The translations under genes and the position numbers were made by a program. Below are positions 8,637-16,272 of a stretch of DNA of 64,000 nucleotides, piece after piece (within the stretch, counting starts at the first letter, position 1; every line of letters begins with the position of its first letter). The stretch is from Rhizosphaericola mali. GTDB lineage: Bacteria; Bacteroidota; Bacteroidia; Chitinophagales; Chitinophagaceae. The notes under the pieces are model-generated. The model was not told where the DNA came from and searched no databases. It saw only the letters and a program-made list of their open reading frames with translations. The DNA is taken from contig NZ_CP044016.1 in the NCBI RefSeq assembly GCF_004337365.2, forward strand, positions 3,887,507-3,951,506, written 5' to 3'.

Positions 8637-9668
8637 ATGGAAGAACGTACAGAAATATCCTCGCTAGGGGAATTTGGACTGATAGATTTTTTGACAAAAA
8701 ACTTTGAAATACAAAACGTATCCACGATCGAATCCATTGGAGATGATTGCGCAGTGATTGATCATTACGGTAAACAAACGGTAATCACTACGGATTTACT
8801 TTTGGAAGGGGTACATTTTGATTTGATGTACACGCCATTGAAACATTTGGGATATAAAAGCATCATTGTCAATCTGAGTGACGTATATGCGATGAAAGCT
8901 ATCCCAACGCAAGTCACTTTGAGTCTGGGCATTTCCAATAAATTCAGCGTAGAAGCTTTGACTGAATTTTACGAAGGCGTATATGCGGCTTGCCAAAGAT
9001 ATAATGTGGATCTTGTCGGTGGAGACACTTCGATGTCTCAGAAAGGATTTGTTATCTCTGTAACGGCTATTGGCGAAGTCGCTCCTGATAAATTTGTAAA
9101 GAGAAATACCGCTCAAAAAGGAGATCTTATTTGTCTTTCAGGTGAAGTGGGCGGCGCTTTCTTGGGTTTGACATTATTAGAAAGAGAAAAAAGAATTTAT
9201 CTTGAAAATCCAAAAATACAACCAGACTTAGAAGGAGAGGATTATATCGTAGGTCGCATTTTAAAACCCGAGGCGCGTAGAGACATAATAGACTTTTTTG
9301 ATAAAAATGAAATCACTCCTACTGCAATGATGGACGTCAGTGACGGTGTAAGTAGCGAAGTCATGCATATATGCAAAGATAGCAATGTCGGTTGCCGTAT
9401 ATATGAAGACAAACTTCCCATCAATGAAAAAGCACGTGAAGCTGCGATGAAATTTGCATTAGATCCTACCGTTTGCGCTTTGGATGGCGGTGAAGATTAT
9501 GAACTTCTATTTACGCTTAAACAAGAAGATTATGAAAAAATTACTTTGAATGAAGAAATCAGCGTTATAGGTTACATCACTGAAATAGAAGAAGGATGTA
9601 AATTAATTTCGCGTGGAGGAAATTTGCATGATATAAAACCTCAAGGATGGAATGCATTTAATTATTAA
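8637..9668 (+). CDS. thiL: thiamine-monophosphate kinase
   Basis: ATP-dependent kinase making thiamine diphosphate, the last step of the pathway. AIR-synthase-like fold: N-terminal FGLIDFLTK, metal-binding ESIGDDCAVID, GVHFDLMYTPLKHLGYKS, then the glycine-rich DLVGGDTSMS and MMDVSDG motifs, ending in the typical ALDGGEDYELLFTL. The start at 8637 follows a -7 promoter box. Its length of about 343 residues is normal. No other thi genes are nearby. A strong terminator follows. Confidence 0.94.
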   Translation: MEERTEISSLGEFGLIDFLTKNFEIQNVSTIESIGDDCAVIDHYGKQTVITTDLLLEGVHFDLMYTPLKHLGYKSIIVNLSDVYAMKAIPTQVTLSLGISNKFSVEALTEFYEGVYAACQRYNVDLVGGDTSMSQKGFVISVTAIGEVAPDKFVKRNTAQKGDLICLSGEVGGAFLGLTLLEREKRIYLENPKIQPDLEGEDYIVGRILKPEARRDIIDFFDKNEITPTAMMDVSDGVSSEVMHICKDSNVGCRIYEDKLPINEKAREAAMKFALDPTVCALDGGEDYELLFTLKQEDYEKITLNEEISVIGYITEIEEGCKLISRGGNLHDIKPQGWNAFNY

Positions 9669-9692
9669 AGCACCCAAACCTAACTATAGTAC

Positions 9693-9721
9693 AAAAGCCA
9701 GTGAGTTTATCGCTGGCTTTT
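9693..9721 (+). terminator. intrinsic terminator after thiL
   Basis: A 12-bp stem (one G-T pair), AAAAGCCAGTGA with TCGCTGGCTTTT, loop of 5, followed by a T run. Confidence 0.85.
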
Positions 9722-9855
9722 TCTGTTAAATAATTCTAAAATTACAATATTGACCGATGTTATAACTCTATTTACCTACTAATTCAGGAAGAAACTATAT
9801 CAAAAAAATAATTTGCAGTAGTAGAGATATTATTTACTATTATAAATATTCAAAT

Positions 9856-10689
9856 ATGGCAAATTTCGTAGTCATAGGCATGGCAAGATCAGGAACTTCC
9901 TTTCTCTCTAGTTGGCTTCATAATATTGGAATTAAAATGGGAGAAGAATTCTTGCCTGCTGATAAGATCATGAACGAAAAGGGCTTTTTTGAAGATGCTA
10001 ATTTTCATAAAATTCAACTCAAATTACAAAATCTTAATCCAGATATCGATTTAGAATTCTTGAGAAAGACCAAATCTTTCAAACTAAAGTGTGAAGAAAG
10101 TCAATTTAAAGAAGGCGTCAACTTAATATTAAAAAAACAATCACAAGATTTGGATTGGGGATGGAAAGTTACTGCAGAGACCTACCGAGCCCTAAGTAGT
10201 TTTTGGATCCCTGTTTTTTCTTTTACTGAAAAAATTTCAACACCTAATTTTTTAGTAGCATTTAGACATTTCAATTTAACGGTAGCCTCATTGATGCGCG
10301 TAAAATATTTAAAAAGAAGAGAAAAAAGCGCTTTTGATGGTTGGAAATTAAAATGGCTGTCTTACAACAAAAGTAAATATGCAAATTATTACCTCAAGGA
10401 GTGGATTGAAGCTAATAGAGAAATATTGAACTGTAAAAAGGAATACAAAAAATTTCAATTTTTATTTATTGATACCCATTTTTTGCTGAAAAATGGAGAG
10501 AGAATATTTGAAAAATTAAATAATATTTCTACTAATCAATTAAAATATCTAGCTCCTACTCATATTTATGACAAGGAATTAATGGATCGTCCAGCACCTC
10601 TCAAATACAAGTTCGACCCCAATTTAGTTTTAGAAGCGGAATATATATATAAGGAGCTTCTTAATGAAATGCATAATCAAAATCTATAA
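9856..10689 (+). CDS. PAPS-dependent sulfotransferase family protein
   Basis: The N-terminal P-loop-like 5'-phosphosulfate-binding segment reads VVIGMARSGTSFLSSWL (residues about 5-20). The later FRHFNLTVASLMR (about 138-150) resembles the 3'-phosphate-binding RxxxxxxxS motif of sulfotransferases. There is no signal peptide, so it acts in the cytoplasm. The central and C-terminal parts are divergent and Lys-rich, so the acceptor (glycan, lipid or peptide) cannot be named. It ends 2 bp before cysC, strongly suggesting that the two genes act together. AT content is high even for this genome. Confidence 0.75.
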   Translation: MANFVVIGMARSGTSFLSSWLHNIGIKMGEEFLPADKIMNEKGFFEDANFHKIQLKLQNLNPDIDLEFLRKTKSFKLKCEESQFKEGVNLILKKQSQDLDWGWKVTAETYRALSSFWIPVFSFTEKISTPNFLVAFRHFNLTVASLMRVKYLKRREKSAFDGWKLKWLSYNKSKYANYYLKEWIEANREILNCKKEYKKFQFLFIDTHFLLKNGERIFEKLNNISTNQLKYLAPTHIYDKELMDRPAPLKYKFDPNLVLEAEYIYKELLNEMHNQNL

Positions 10690-10691
10690 AT

Positions 10692-11231
10692 ATGGAGAAT
10701 TATAATTCACTTGGAAAAGTTATTTGGTTTACAGGTCTTTCTGGTGCCGGGAAAACAACATTGTCGAATAATCTAAAATTAAAACTAGAAAAAGATGGGA
10801 TTCCGGTCATTCAACTCGATGGCGATCTCCTCCGAGAAAGTGTTCACCGTGATCTTGGATTTTCTCAAAATGATAGAAAAGAAAATGTACGGCGCACTGC
10901 AGAGATGGCCAAAATGTTAGCAGAGCAAAACTATTGTGTCATCGTCAGTCTGATTACTCCGATAGAAGCATTTAGACAAATGATCAAAAATGATATTGTC
11001 AACAGTGTAGACTGTCATATCGTATATGTAAAAGCCTCCTTTCAAACTTGCCAATTACGTGATGTAAAAGGACTTTACGAAAAAGAAAAAGCAGGTTTGA
11101 TCAAAAATTTCACAGGTACAAAATCACCATTTGAAGAACCATTAAAGCCCGATTTAGTTTTATCTACAGAAGAGTCAACGATTGATCAATGTACGCAACA
11201 ATTGATGAATCAATTTTTTGTTGCGTGTTGA
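10692..11231 (+). CDS. cysC: adenylylsulfate kinase (APS kinase)
   Basis: Phosphorylates APS to the sulfate donor PAPS. Walker A GLSGAGKTT near residue 16, the DGDLLRE motif, then HRDLGFSQNDRKENVRR, which binds APS, and the lid region RDVKGLYEKEKAGLIKNFTG are all canonical. The start ATG is 2 bp after the sulfotransferase stop. No ATP sulfurylase (cysD/cysN or sat) or PAPS reductase is in the window, so the pair looks dedicated to sulfation rather than to cysteine synthesis. Convergent with the cyclophilin gene. Confidence 0.92.
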   Translation: MENYNSLGKVIWFTGLSGAGKTTLSNNLKLKLEKDGIPVIQLDGDLLRESVHRDLGFSQNDRKENVRRTAEMAKMLAEQNYCVIVSLITPIEAFRQMIKNDIVNSVDCHIVYVKASFQTCQLRDVKGLYEKEKAGLIKNFTGTKSPFEEPLKPDLVLSTEESTIDQCTQQLMNQFFVAC

Positions 11232-11239
11232 GTTCGCAA

Positions 11240-11908
11240 TTACCACCACCAAAATAAGAATTTACGTTTTGTGCGTAATTTGATAATTCTGACATCGACA
11301 ATTGGTCGATCGCTACTGTCCCGTTTCACTTCACCTATTTTTTGGACCACATCCATTCCTTTCAAAACCTCCCCAAATACGGTATAATTATTATCCAAAT
11401 GTGGCGCGCCCCCGATCGTTTTATATACTTTTCTATTAGCAGCGGATATCTTATAATGCGTTCTCTTTTCCGTTTTTTCCAAAGTTGAATCTGTGAAAAT
11501 TTTCCCTGTGACAATATAAAATTGAGCACCTGAAGATGCTTTTGCGGGATTATCCTCTCTCGCCGCCCCGAGTGCACCTCTTTTGTGAAAATATTTTTCG
11601 GGTTGTATTTCCGCAGGGATTTTGTATTTCACATCACCATCTCCAAGGCCAACACCTTTTTTTGCTTGTTTGGAATCTGGATCGCCAGCCTGATCCATAA
11701 ATTGAGGAATAACTCTGTGAAATAAAATACTATCGTAAAAATGATCATGTGCTAATTTGACAAAATTATCACGATGTTTGGGCGTGCCATCATACAATTC
11801 CATCAAAACATTTCCCATCGTTGTTTTCATGCAAATGCGATACTTCTGTGCTTGAGATGCGAATGCAAAAGTCAATAGAATGCCTAATGCGAGTAATTTT
11901 AATTTCAT
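11240..11908 (-). CDS. secreted cyclophilin-type peptidyl-prolyl isomerase
   Basis: Signal peptide MKLKLLALGILLTFAFASQA, then a cyclophilin domain for proline isomerisation outside the cytoplasm. Signature stretches: VKLAHDHFYDSILFHRVIPQFMDQAGD near 50-75 (the catalytic Arg is in FHRV), SSGAQFYIV near 125, and YTVFGEVLKGMDVVQKI near 172. The C-terminus carries a basic-aromatic tail KRKFLFWWW after the fold. Length of 222 is normal for secreted Bacteroidota members. Confidence 0.9.
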   Translation of the reverse strand: MKLKLLALGILLTFAFASQAQKYRICMKTTMGNVLMELYDGTPKHRDNFVKLAHDHFYDSILFHRVIPQFMDQAGDPDSKQAKKGVGLGDGDVKYKIPAEIQPEKYFHKRGALGAAREDNPAKASSGAQFYIVTGKIFTDSTLEKTEKRTHYKISAANRKVYKTIGGAPHLDNNYTVFGEVLKGMDVVQKIGEVKRDSSDRPIVDVRIIKLRTKRKFLFWWW

Positions 11909-11971
11909 TTTTAAATTTTTCTAAACAAGTTATTGGCTCAAACTTATAACCGAATAAACATTTATACAAAT

Positions 11972-13087
11972 TCAAATTTCTTTAAGATGATATTGCTGAT
12001 GCGCATAAAAACTTGTGTACAATAAAATGAATACACAAATAACGAATGCCAAACCATATAGAAATAGAAAATAGCACAGAAAACCCAATAGAAATATTAG
12101 TTTAAAGTATTTTTTCAAATTCATTCCAGTTTGCTCAAGCAATCCCCAAAATAAAAGAGAAAGGCTACTAATTATAAATATACTTCTCAATGCTTCAAAC
12201 AATTTGGTATTCTGGAAAATCACTAACCATTCTGGTAGTAAAAAAAGTAAAATAGGAATTAATATTTGCAAATAAAAACGCCCAAATGAAATAGGAATAT
12301 TGGCATAAAATGCTAAATATTCCATTTTGAATTTATATAAATTATACAGAATCCCTGCGTGTGCTAAGCTGACAAACAAAGCAACCAAGGATAATCCTAC
12401 ACCAGATTTTCCCCAATTGTCGTCTTTGAAAATGTTAATTATACAAACAAGTGAAATGGCTTTAGTCAAAATAGTTGCTAATTTTTGACTTGATAGTACA
12501 TAATTTAAGGAAGATATTTCAAACAAATGCTTTGTGCTTATAGGCAAGTTTACTCGGTAAACAACGGAACGATCAACCTTATCATTCGTTAAAATATATG
12601 ACAACCTGACAATAAAAAGGAAATTGGCAATCAAGTTAAACGTAATAAATAGGGCAGGAATTTTCCAAAAATGGAAAACGTATCCAATCAATAAACCAAA
12701 TAAACCATAAGCATACAAAGGAAGAAATAATTTGAAAGTAGGATAAGAAAATATTTTCCAAGATTTCAGTTTAGAACAAGCGCCAATCGTCTGAAACAGA
12801 AAATAATAAGCGTCGTCTTCTATCAATTTTGTAAAAAACAAATAAGCTTTTGAAATATAGAATATCGCCAACATAAATATGAACGTGGCGATATATGGAT
12901 TACTAAAAAGCTTGATTGCAACGACAAGATTCCAGTAAAGTTTTATCTCATTGGGAATTTTATCCAACGCATTGATGTAAATAAGAGAAAATAAAAAAGT
13001 CACAACCAGAAAAAAGAATAATCCTGCATTTTTCTTATAAAAAGCATTGACATACAGCTTATTAAGCAGTTTCGTTGTTACGGTCAT
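11972..13087 (-). CDS. polytopic membrane protein, probable ABC transporter permease
   Basis: A 371-residue protein with roughly eight to ten hydrophobic helices and short loops, no signal peptide and no recognisable catalytic motif. Its start overlaps the 3' end of the adjacent ATP-binding gene by 26 bp, which is the main reason for calling it the partner permease. The long strongly Phe- and Leu-rich C-terminal third resembles ABC-2-type exporters only loosely. Substrate unknown. Confidence 0.65.
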   Translation of the reverse strand: MTVTTKLLNKLYVNAFYKKNAGLFFFLVVTFLFSLIYINALDKIPNEIKLYWNLVVAIKLFSNPYIATFIFMLAIFYISKAYLFFTKLIEDDAYYFLFQTIGACSKLKSWKIFSYPTFKLFLPLYAYGLFGLLIGYVFHFWKIPALFITFNLIANFLFIVRLSYILTNDKVDRSVVYRVNLPISTKHLFEISSLNYVLSSQKLATILTKAISLVCIINIFKDDNWGKSGVGLSLVALFVSLAHAGILYNLYKFKMEYLAFYANIPISFGRFYLQILIPILLFLLPEWLVIFQNTKLFEALRSIFIISSLSLLFWGLLEQTGMNLKKYFKLIFLLGFLCYFLFLYGLAFVICVFILLYTSFYAHQQYHLKEI

Positions 13088-13715
13088 CAGTTGTTTTTAT
13101 TTCGTTATTATCAATATACATTTCCTCAATCCCATTTATCAGGTCAATATTAATACCTTGATGAGACGTCAAAATGAAACCAATTCCTTTCTCTTTATGA
13201 AAATATTGGATCCATTTGGATAATATTTCTATAGAATATTGATCGATCGCATTGAAGGGTTCATCCAGTAAAATCCACTTTACATCTCCTGTAAAAGCCG
13301 CAACAAGTGCCACTTTTTTCAACATACCGCTTGAATAAGAAGAAATTGGCAAATCCATGTAATTGGACATACCCAACTCTGATATTAAGTAATCAACATT
13401 TTTTATATTTCCATTTTTGGTTTGTATATATAGTTGGATAATTTCCTTTCCTGAAAGGAAAGGTGGATATCTGGGTTCAGCAGGAGCATAATTGATCCAA
13501 GATTTACATAAACTTGGATTTTTTTTCAAAGAATAATCTTCTATCTTAATATCTCCATTGAATCGAAGCATCCCGGCTATTGACTGAAGCAAAGTACTTT
13601 TACCCGAACCATTTTTCCCATGAATCCAATAAATTTTGGATGTTAATTTTAATTTAGAAACAGCAATTACAAGGGTTTTCCCATATTTTTTCTCAAAAGA
13701 TTGGAATTGGATCAT
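13062..13715 (-). CDS. ABC transporter ATP-binding protein
   Basis: Walker A GKNGSGKSTLL near residue 34, Q-loop region around 75, a signature variant SSYSSGMLKKVAL near 128, Walker B WILLDEP near 148 and H-loop TSHQG near 186. Length of 217 is at the short end for ABC ATPases. The first Gly-Gly of the usual LSGGQ is SSG-M here, as in many ABC-2 exporters. It is translationally coupled to the membrane protein downstream; an exporter is the likely assembly. Confidence 0.88.
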   Translation of the reverse strand: MIQFQSFEKKYGKTLVIAVSKLKLTSKIYWIHGKNGSGKSTLLQSIAGMLRFNGDIKIEDYSLKKNPSLCKSWINYAPAEPRYPPFLSGKEIIQLYIQTKNGNIKNVDYLISELGMSNYMDLPISSYSSGMLKKVALVAAFTGDVKWILLDEPFNAIDQYSIEILSKWIQYFHKEKGIGFILTSHQGINIDLINGIEEMYIDNNEIKTTDDRNNETA

Positions 13716-13866
13716 AGCCTTTAAAAATAAACTTTAATCGATTCAAATGATTCTATTCCAACTTAAAAAGTGTTTAATTTTTGCCAAAAATCAACCAGAA
13801 CTACAATTGATAAAAGTTTAATAATGTTAAAAACAAAAAAACTTATGAATATTTTACAAACATTCC

Positions 13867-13874
13867 TAACTTTG
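13867..13874 (+). promoter_or_regulatory. -7 promoter box TAACTTTG of the arginine cluster
   Basis: Exact TAnnTTTG match. Transcription starting about 13880 would give a leader of some 280 nt before the GNAT gene, containing a short reading frame and several small hairpins. Confidence 0.55.
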
Positions 13875-13938
13875 CGCCACAAAAGCGAAATTTATTTAAC
13901 AATATTGAATCACAATTTCATCGATTAAGAAATTGAAA

Positions 13939-14058
13939 ATGAATCAAACCCATATTACATACACGGTAGACCATTCCTACATTAGCGTAAGGAAGTTGGC
14001 AACTTTATTGGGTAACCCGCCATCTTTCGCAAAACTAATCCGACGACAGAGAATATAA
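13939..14058 (+). CDS. candidate 39-residue leader peptide with clustered arginines
   Basis: An ATG-started frame lying between the promoter box and the first arginine gene. Its last residues are KLIRRQRI, so three of its four Arg codons fall among the last five codons (CGA, CGA, AGA). It has no similarity I recognise and could be chance. Placed where an attenuation leader peptide would be, and ending about 100 nt before the GNAT start, it is a plausible arginine sensor. Confidence 0.35.
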   Translation: MNQTHITYTVDHSYISVRKLATLLGNPPSFAKLIRRQRI

Positions 14059-14157
14059 TATTCCCTCAAATTTTATTGGAATCCGATCTAATGACTTATC
14101 CTGTAACGGGATAGGCAATTTATTTTTATCTCTAGTCAATTTATATCTCAACAAAAA

Positions 14158-14886
14158 GTGGAACAGCAAAATATCAATCAGTCTAATATAATTGTTCGTG
14201 TAGCAACCTCAGATGATAAGCACTATGCTCAGGAAATCGTTGATGAAATGTTTCTATCCGCACAAGCGCGTGGTACAGGTATTGCTAAGCGTACTCCAGA
14301 ATATGTAGCTCATAAAATGGAAGAAGGCAAGGCCGTCATCGCACATGACGATTTCGGTAAATGGGCTGGCTTCTGTTATATAGAAGAATGGAGTCATGGT
14401 AAATTTGTGGCAAATAGTGGCTTGATCGTATCTCCTCACTTTAGAAAACATGGAGTAGCAAAAAAAATCAAACACGCAATATTTCAACTATCCAGAACAA
14501 AATATCCAAAAGCAAAAATTTTTGGTTTGACTTCCGGCATGGCAGTAATGAAGATCAATTCCGAATTGGGTTACGAACCTGTAACGTATTCTGAATTAAC
14601 CAATGACGAAGACTTTTGGAAAGGTTGTCGGAACTGTGTAAATTATGACATCTTAACCGCGAAAAACAGAACGAATTGTATCTGCACGGCGATGTTATAT
14701 GATCCAGAAGATCATTACACACCAGAAGAAACTATGGAAAATTTTGAAGAGAAAAAAGGCGAATACGAAAGACTTTTGAAATTCAAAAAAGCTTGGTTTC
14801 TCAAACCATTTTTGAAAAAAGACAAAAAAACAGGTGGTGGCAATGCTCCCAAACATAAAGCACTGCTCCACGACTTATATCATTAA
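14158..14886 (+). CDS. GNAT N-acyltransferase heading the arginine cluster (probable glutamate N-acyltransferase)
   Basis: A 242-residue acyltransferase using a GTG start; no better ATG exists before the conserved fold begins at IVRVATSDD. The acyl-CoA loop reads VSPHFRKHGVAKKI (about residues 100-113), and FGLTSGMAVMKINSELGY is the C-terminal part of the fold. The tail holds several Cys (CRNC, CICTAM) and a Lys-rich end. In Bacteroidota this family sits first in arg operons and is thought to supply N-acylglutamate in place of ArgA or ArgJ. The acyl group (acetyl or succinyl) is not readable from it. Confidence 0.8.
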   Translation: MEQQNINQSNIIVRVATSDDKHYAQEIVDEMFLSAQARGTGIAKRTPEYVAHKMEEGKAVIAHDDFGKWAGFCYIEEWSHGKFVANSGLIVSPHFRKHGVAKKIKHAIFQLSRTKYPKAKIFGLTSGMAVMKINSELGYEPVTYSELTNDEDFWKGCRNCVNYDILTAKNRTNCICTAMLYDPEDHYTPEETMENFEEKKGEYERLLKFKKAWFLKPFLKKDKKTGGGNAPKHKALLHDLYH

Positions 14887-14895
14887 TATTTAGGT

Positions 14896-14930
14896 AAAAG
14901 GCTAAAGGTACTAGATGCCCTTAGCCTTTT
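14896..14930 (+). terminator. hairpin with T-rich tail between GNAT gene and argG
   Basis: A 13-bp stem with one mismatch, AAAAGGCTAAAGG with CCCTTAGCCTTTT, 9-nt loop, followed by ATAT. Could act as an intercistronic attenuator. Confidence 0.6.
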
Positions 14931-14957
14931 ATATGTATCGAAAAAACGTATCAATCA

Positions 14958-16160
14958 ATGGCAAAATCAATTGTTTTAGGATTTAGTGGAGGCTTAGATA
15001 CTTCCTTTTGTGTGAAATATTTGCATGAAGATTTGGGTTATGATGTGCATAGCGTTATCGTAAATACTGGCGGTTTCAGTCAAGAAGAATTGGAAGCAAT
15101 CGAGAAACACGCGTATTATTTGGGTGTAAAAACACACAAAACGGTAGATGCTGTAAAAGGTTATTACGACCGCATCATAAAATATTTGGTTTTCGGTAAT
15201 GTATTGAAAAACAATACTTATCCATTGAGCGTGAGTGCTGAACGTTTGATCCAAGCAATTCATATTGCAGAATATGCCAAAGAATTGGGTGCAGAAGCCG
15301 TTGCGCACGGAAGTACTGGCGCTGGTAATGACCAAGTTCGTTTTGATATGGTTTTCGATATTGAATTACCTGGCGTAAAAATCTTGACGCCTATTCGTGA
15401 TCTTTCTTTGACACGCGAACAAGAAATTGAATTCTTGAAAAAGAAAGGCGTTACGGATATGAATTTTGAAAAAAATAAATATTCGATCAATAAAGGTCTT
15501 TGGGGTACAAGCGTTGGCGGTGTACAAACATTGAAATCTCGTGAATTTTTACCCGATGAAGCTTGGCCTACACAAATCACAAAAACAAATCCTGAAGAAG
15601 TAAAATTGACTTTTGAAAAAGGAGAATTGGTTGGAATCAATGGGCAAAAATACGATCATCCGACAGAAGCGATCCAAGCTTTGCAAGCCATTGCTGGGCC
15701 TTTCGGTATTGGTCGTGATATTCATATAGGAGATACGATTATTGGTATAAAAGGCCGTGTAGGTTTCGAAGCAGCTGCGCCGGTGATCATCATCAAAGCG
15801 CACCATTCTTTAGAAAAATATGTATTGACGAAATGGCAATTGTCCTTGAAAGATAATTTGTCTTCATTCTACGGTAATTATTTGCATGAAGGACAGATTT
15901 TGGATCCGGTAATGCGTGATATTGAAGCATTTTTTGCTAGTTCGCAAAATCATGTTACAGGTGATGTTTTCGTAAAATTGTATCCTCATTATTTCCAAGT
16001 GGAAGGTATCGAATCTAAATACGATCTAATGAGTGCAAAATTTGGAGCTTACGGTGAAGTGAATAAAGGTTGGACTGGTGAAGACGTTCGTGGTTTCAGT
16101 AAAATATTCGGAAATCAATTGGCGATCTACAAGTCCGTGGAAGAAGATGCTGAGAAATAA
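14958..16160 (+). CDS. argG: argininosuccinate synthase
   Basis: Joins citrulline and aspartate with ATP hydrolysis. N-terminal PP-loop ATPase motif GFSGGLDTSFC at residues 8-18, then AHGSTGAGNDQVRFD near 117-131, and the synthase domain with LWGTSVGGVQTL near 180. The length of 400 matches the family. Its downstream partner in related clusters is argC; here a Fic gene with its own control region is placed between. Confidence 0.95.
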   Translation: MAKSIVLGFSGGLDTSFCVKYLHEDLGYDVHSVIVNTGGFSQEELEAIEKHAYYLGVKTHKTVDAVKGYYDRIIKYLVFGNVLKNNTYPLSVSAERLIQAIHIAEYAKELGAEAVAHGSTGAGNDQVRFDMVFDIELPGVKILTPIRDLSLTREQEIEFLKKKGVTDMNFEKNKYSINKGLWGTSVGGVQTLKSREFLPDEAWPTQITKTNPEEVKLTFEKGELVGINGQKYDHPTEAIQALQAIAGPFGIGRDIHIGDTIIGIKGRVGFEAAAPVIIIKAHHSLEKYVLTKWQLSLKDNLSSFYGNYLHEGQILDPVMRDIEAFFASSQNHVTGDVFVKLYPHYFQVEGIESKYDLMSAKFGAYGEVNKGWTGEDVRGFSKIFGNQLAIYKSVEEDAEK

Positions 16161-16193
16161 AATAGAGGTTATTCTTCAAGGTAGTGCACTTTA

Positions 16194-16267
16194 AAAAGTA
16201 AAATATAATTTCAACTATTTTACTTTAGGCAATTAAAGTAAAATAGTTGAAATTATATTTTACTTTT
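16194..16267. promoter_or_regulatory. perfect 33-bp inverted repeat carrying four AAAGTAAAATA operator half-sites
   Basis: Arms 16194-16226 and 16235-16267 are exact reverse complements around an 8-bp spacer. Each arm is itself a palindrome: AAAGTAAAATA occurs at 16195-16205 (+), 16216-16226 (-), 16235-16245 (+) and 16256-16266 (-), with starts 21, 19 and 21 bp apart, about two helical turns. The last half-site overlaps the -7 box of the fic gene. It looks like a tandem operator; as RNA it would also form a very stable hairpin. Confidence 0.85.
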
Positions 16268-16268
16268 G
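16261..16268 (+). promoter_or_regulatory. -7 promoter box TACTTTTG of fic
   Basis: Exact TAnnTTTG match ending only 4 bp before the fic ATG at 16273, so the transcript would be leaderless or nearly so. The box lies within the operator array. Confidence 0.5.
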
Positions 16269-16272
16269 TATT

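Larger units (their letters stand above)
13716..14157 (+). other. long 5' leader region of the arginine cluster
   Basis: A 442-bp gap between the divergent ABC ATPase and the GNAT gene. It holds the promoter box at 13867, the 39-codon frame at 13939-14058, a 5-bp hairpin AAGTT-GGC-AACTT (about 13993-14005), a GGG-TAA-CCC mini-hairpin (about 14010-14018), and near 14097-14113 a TATCC/GGATA stem followed by a T-rich stretch. The 13960-14060 part is visibly richer in GC than its flanks. Confidence 0.5.

Noticed and set aside
9856-11231. Cysteine biosynthesis (sulfate assimilation) operon
   Set aside because: No ATP sulfurylase, reductase or transporter; the partner is a sulfotransferase.
16194-16267. 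Large palindrome as the argG terminator
   Set aside because: It could stop transcription, but the fourfold half-site order and overlap with the fic -7 box explain it better as an operator; a terminator role in addition is not excluded.
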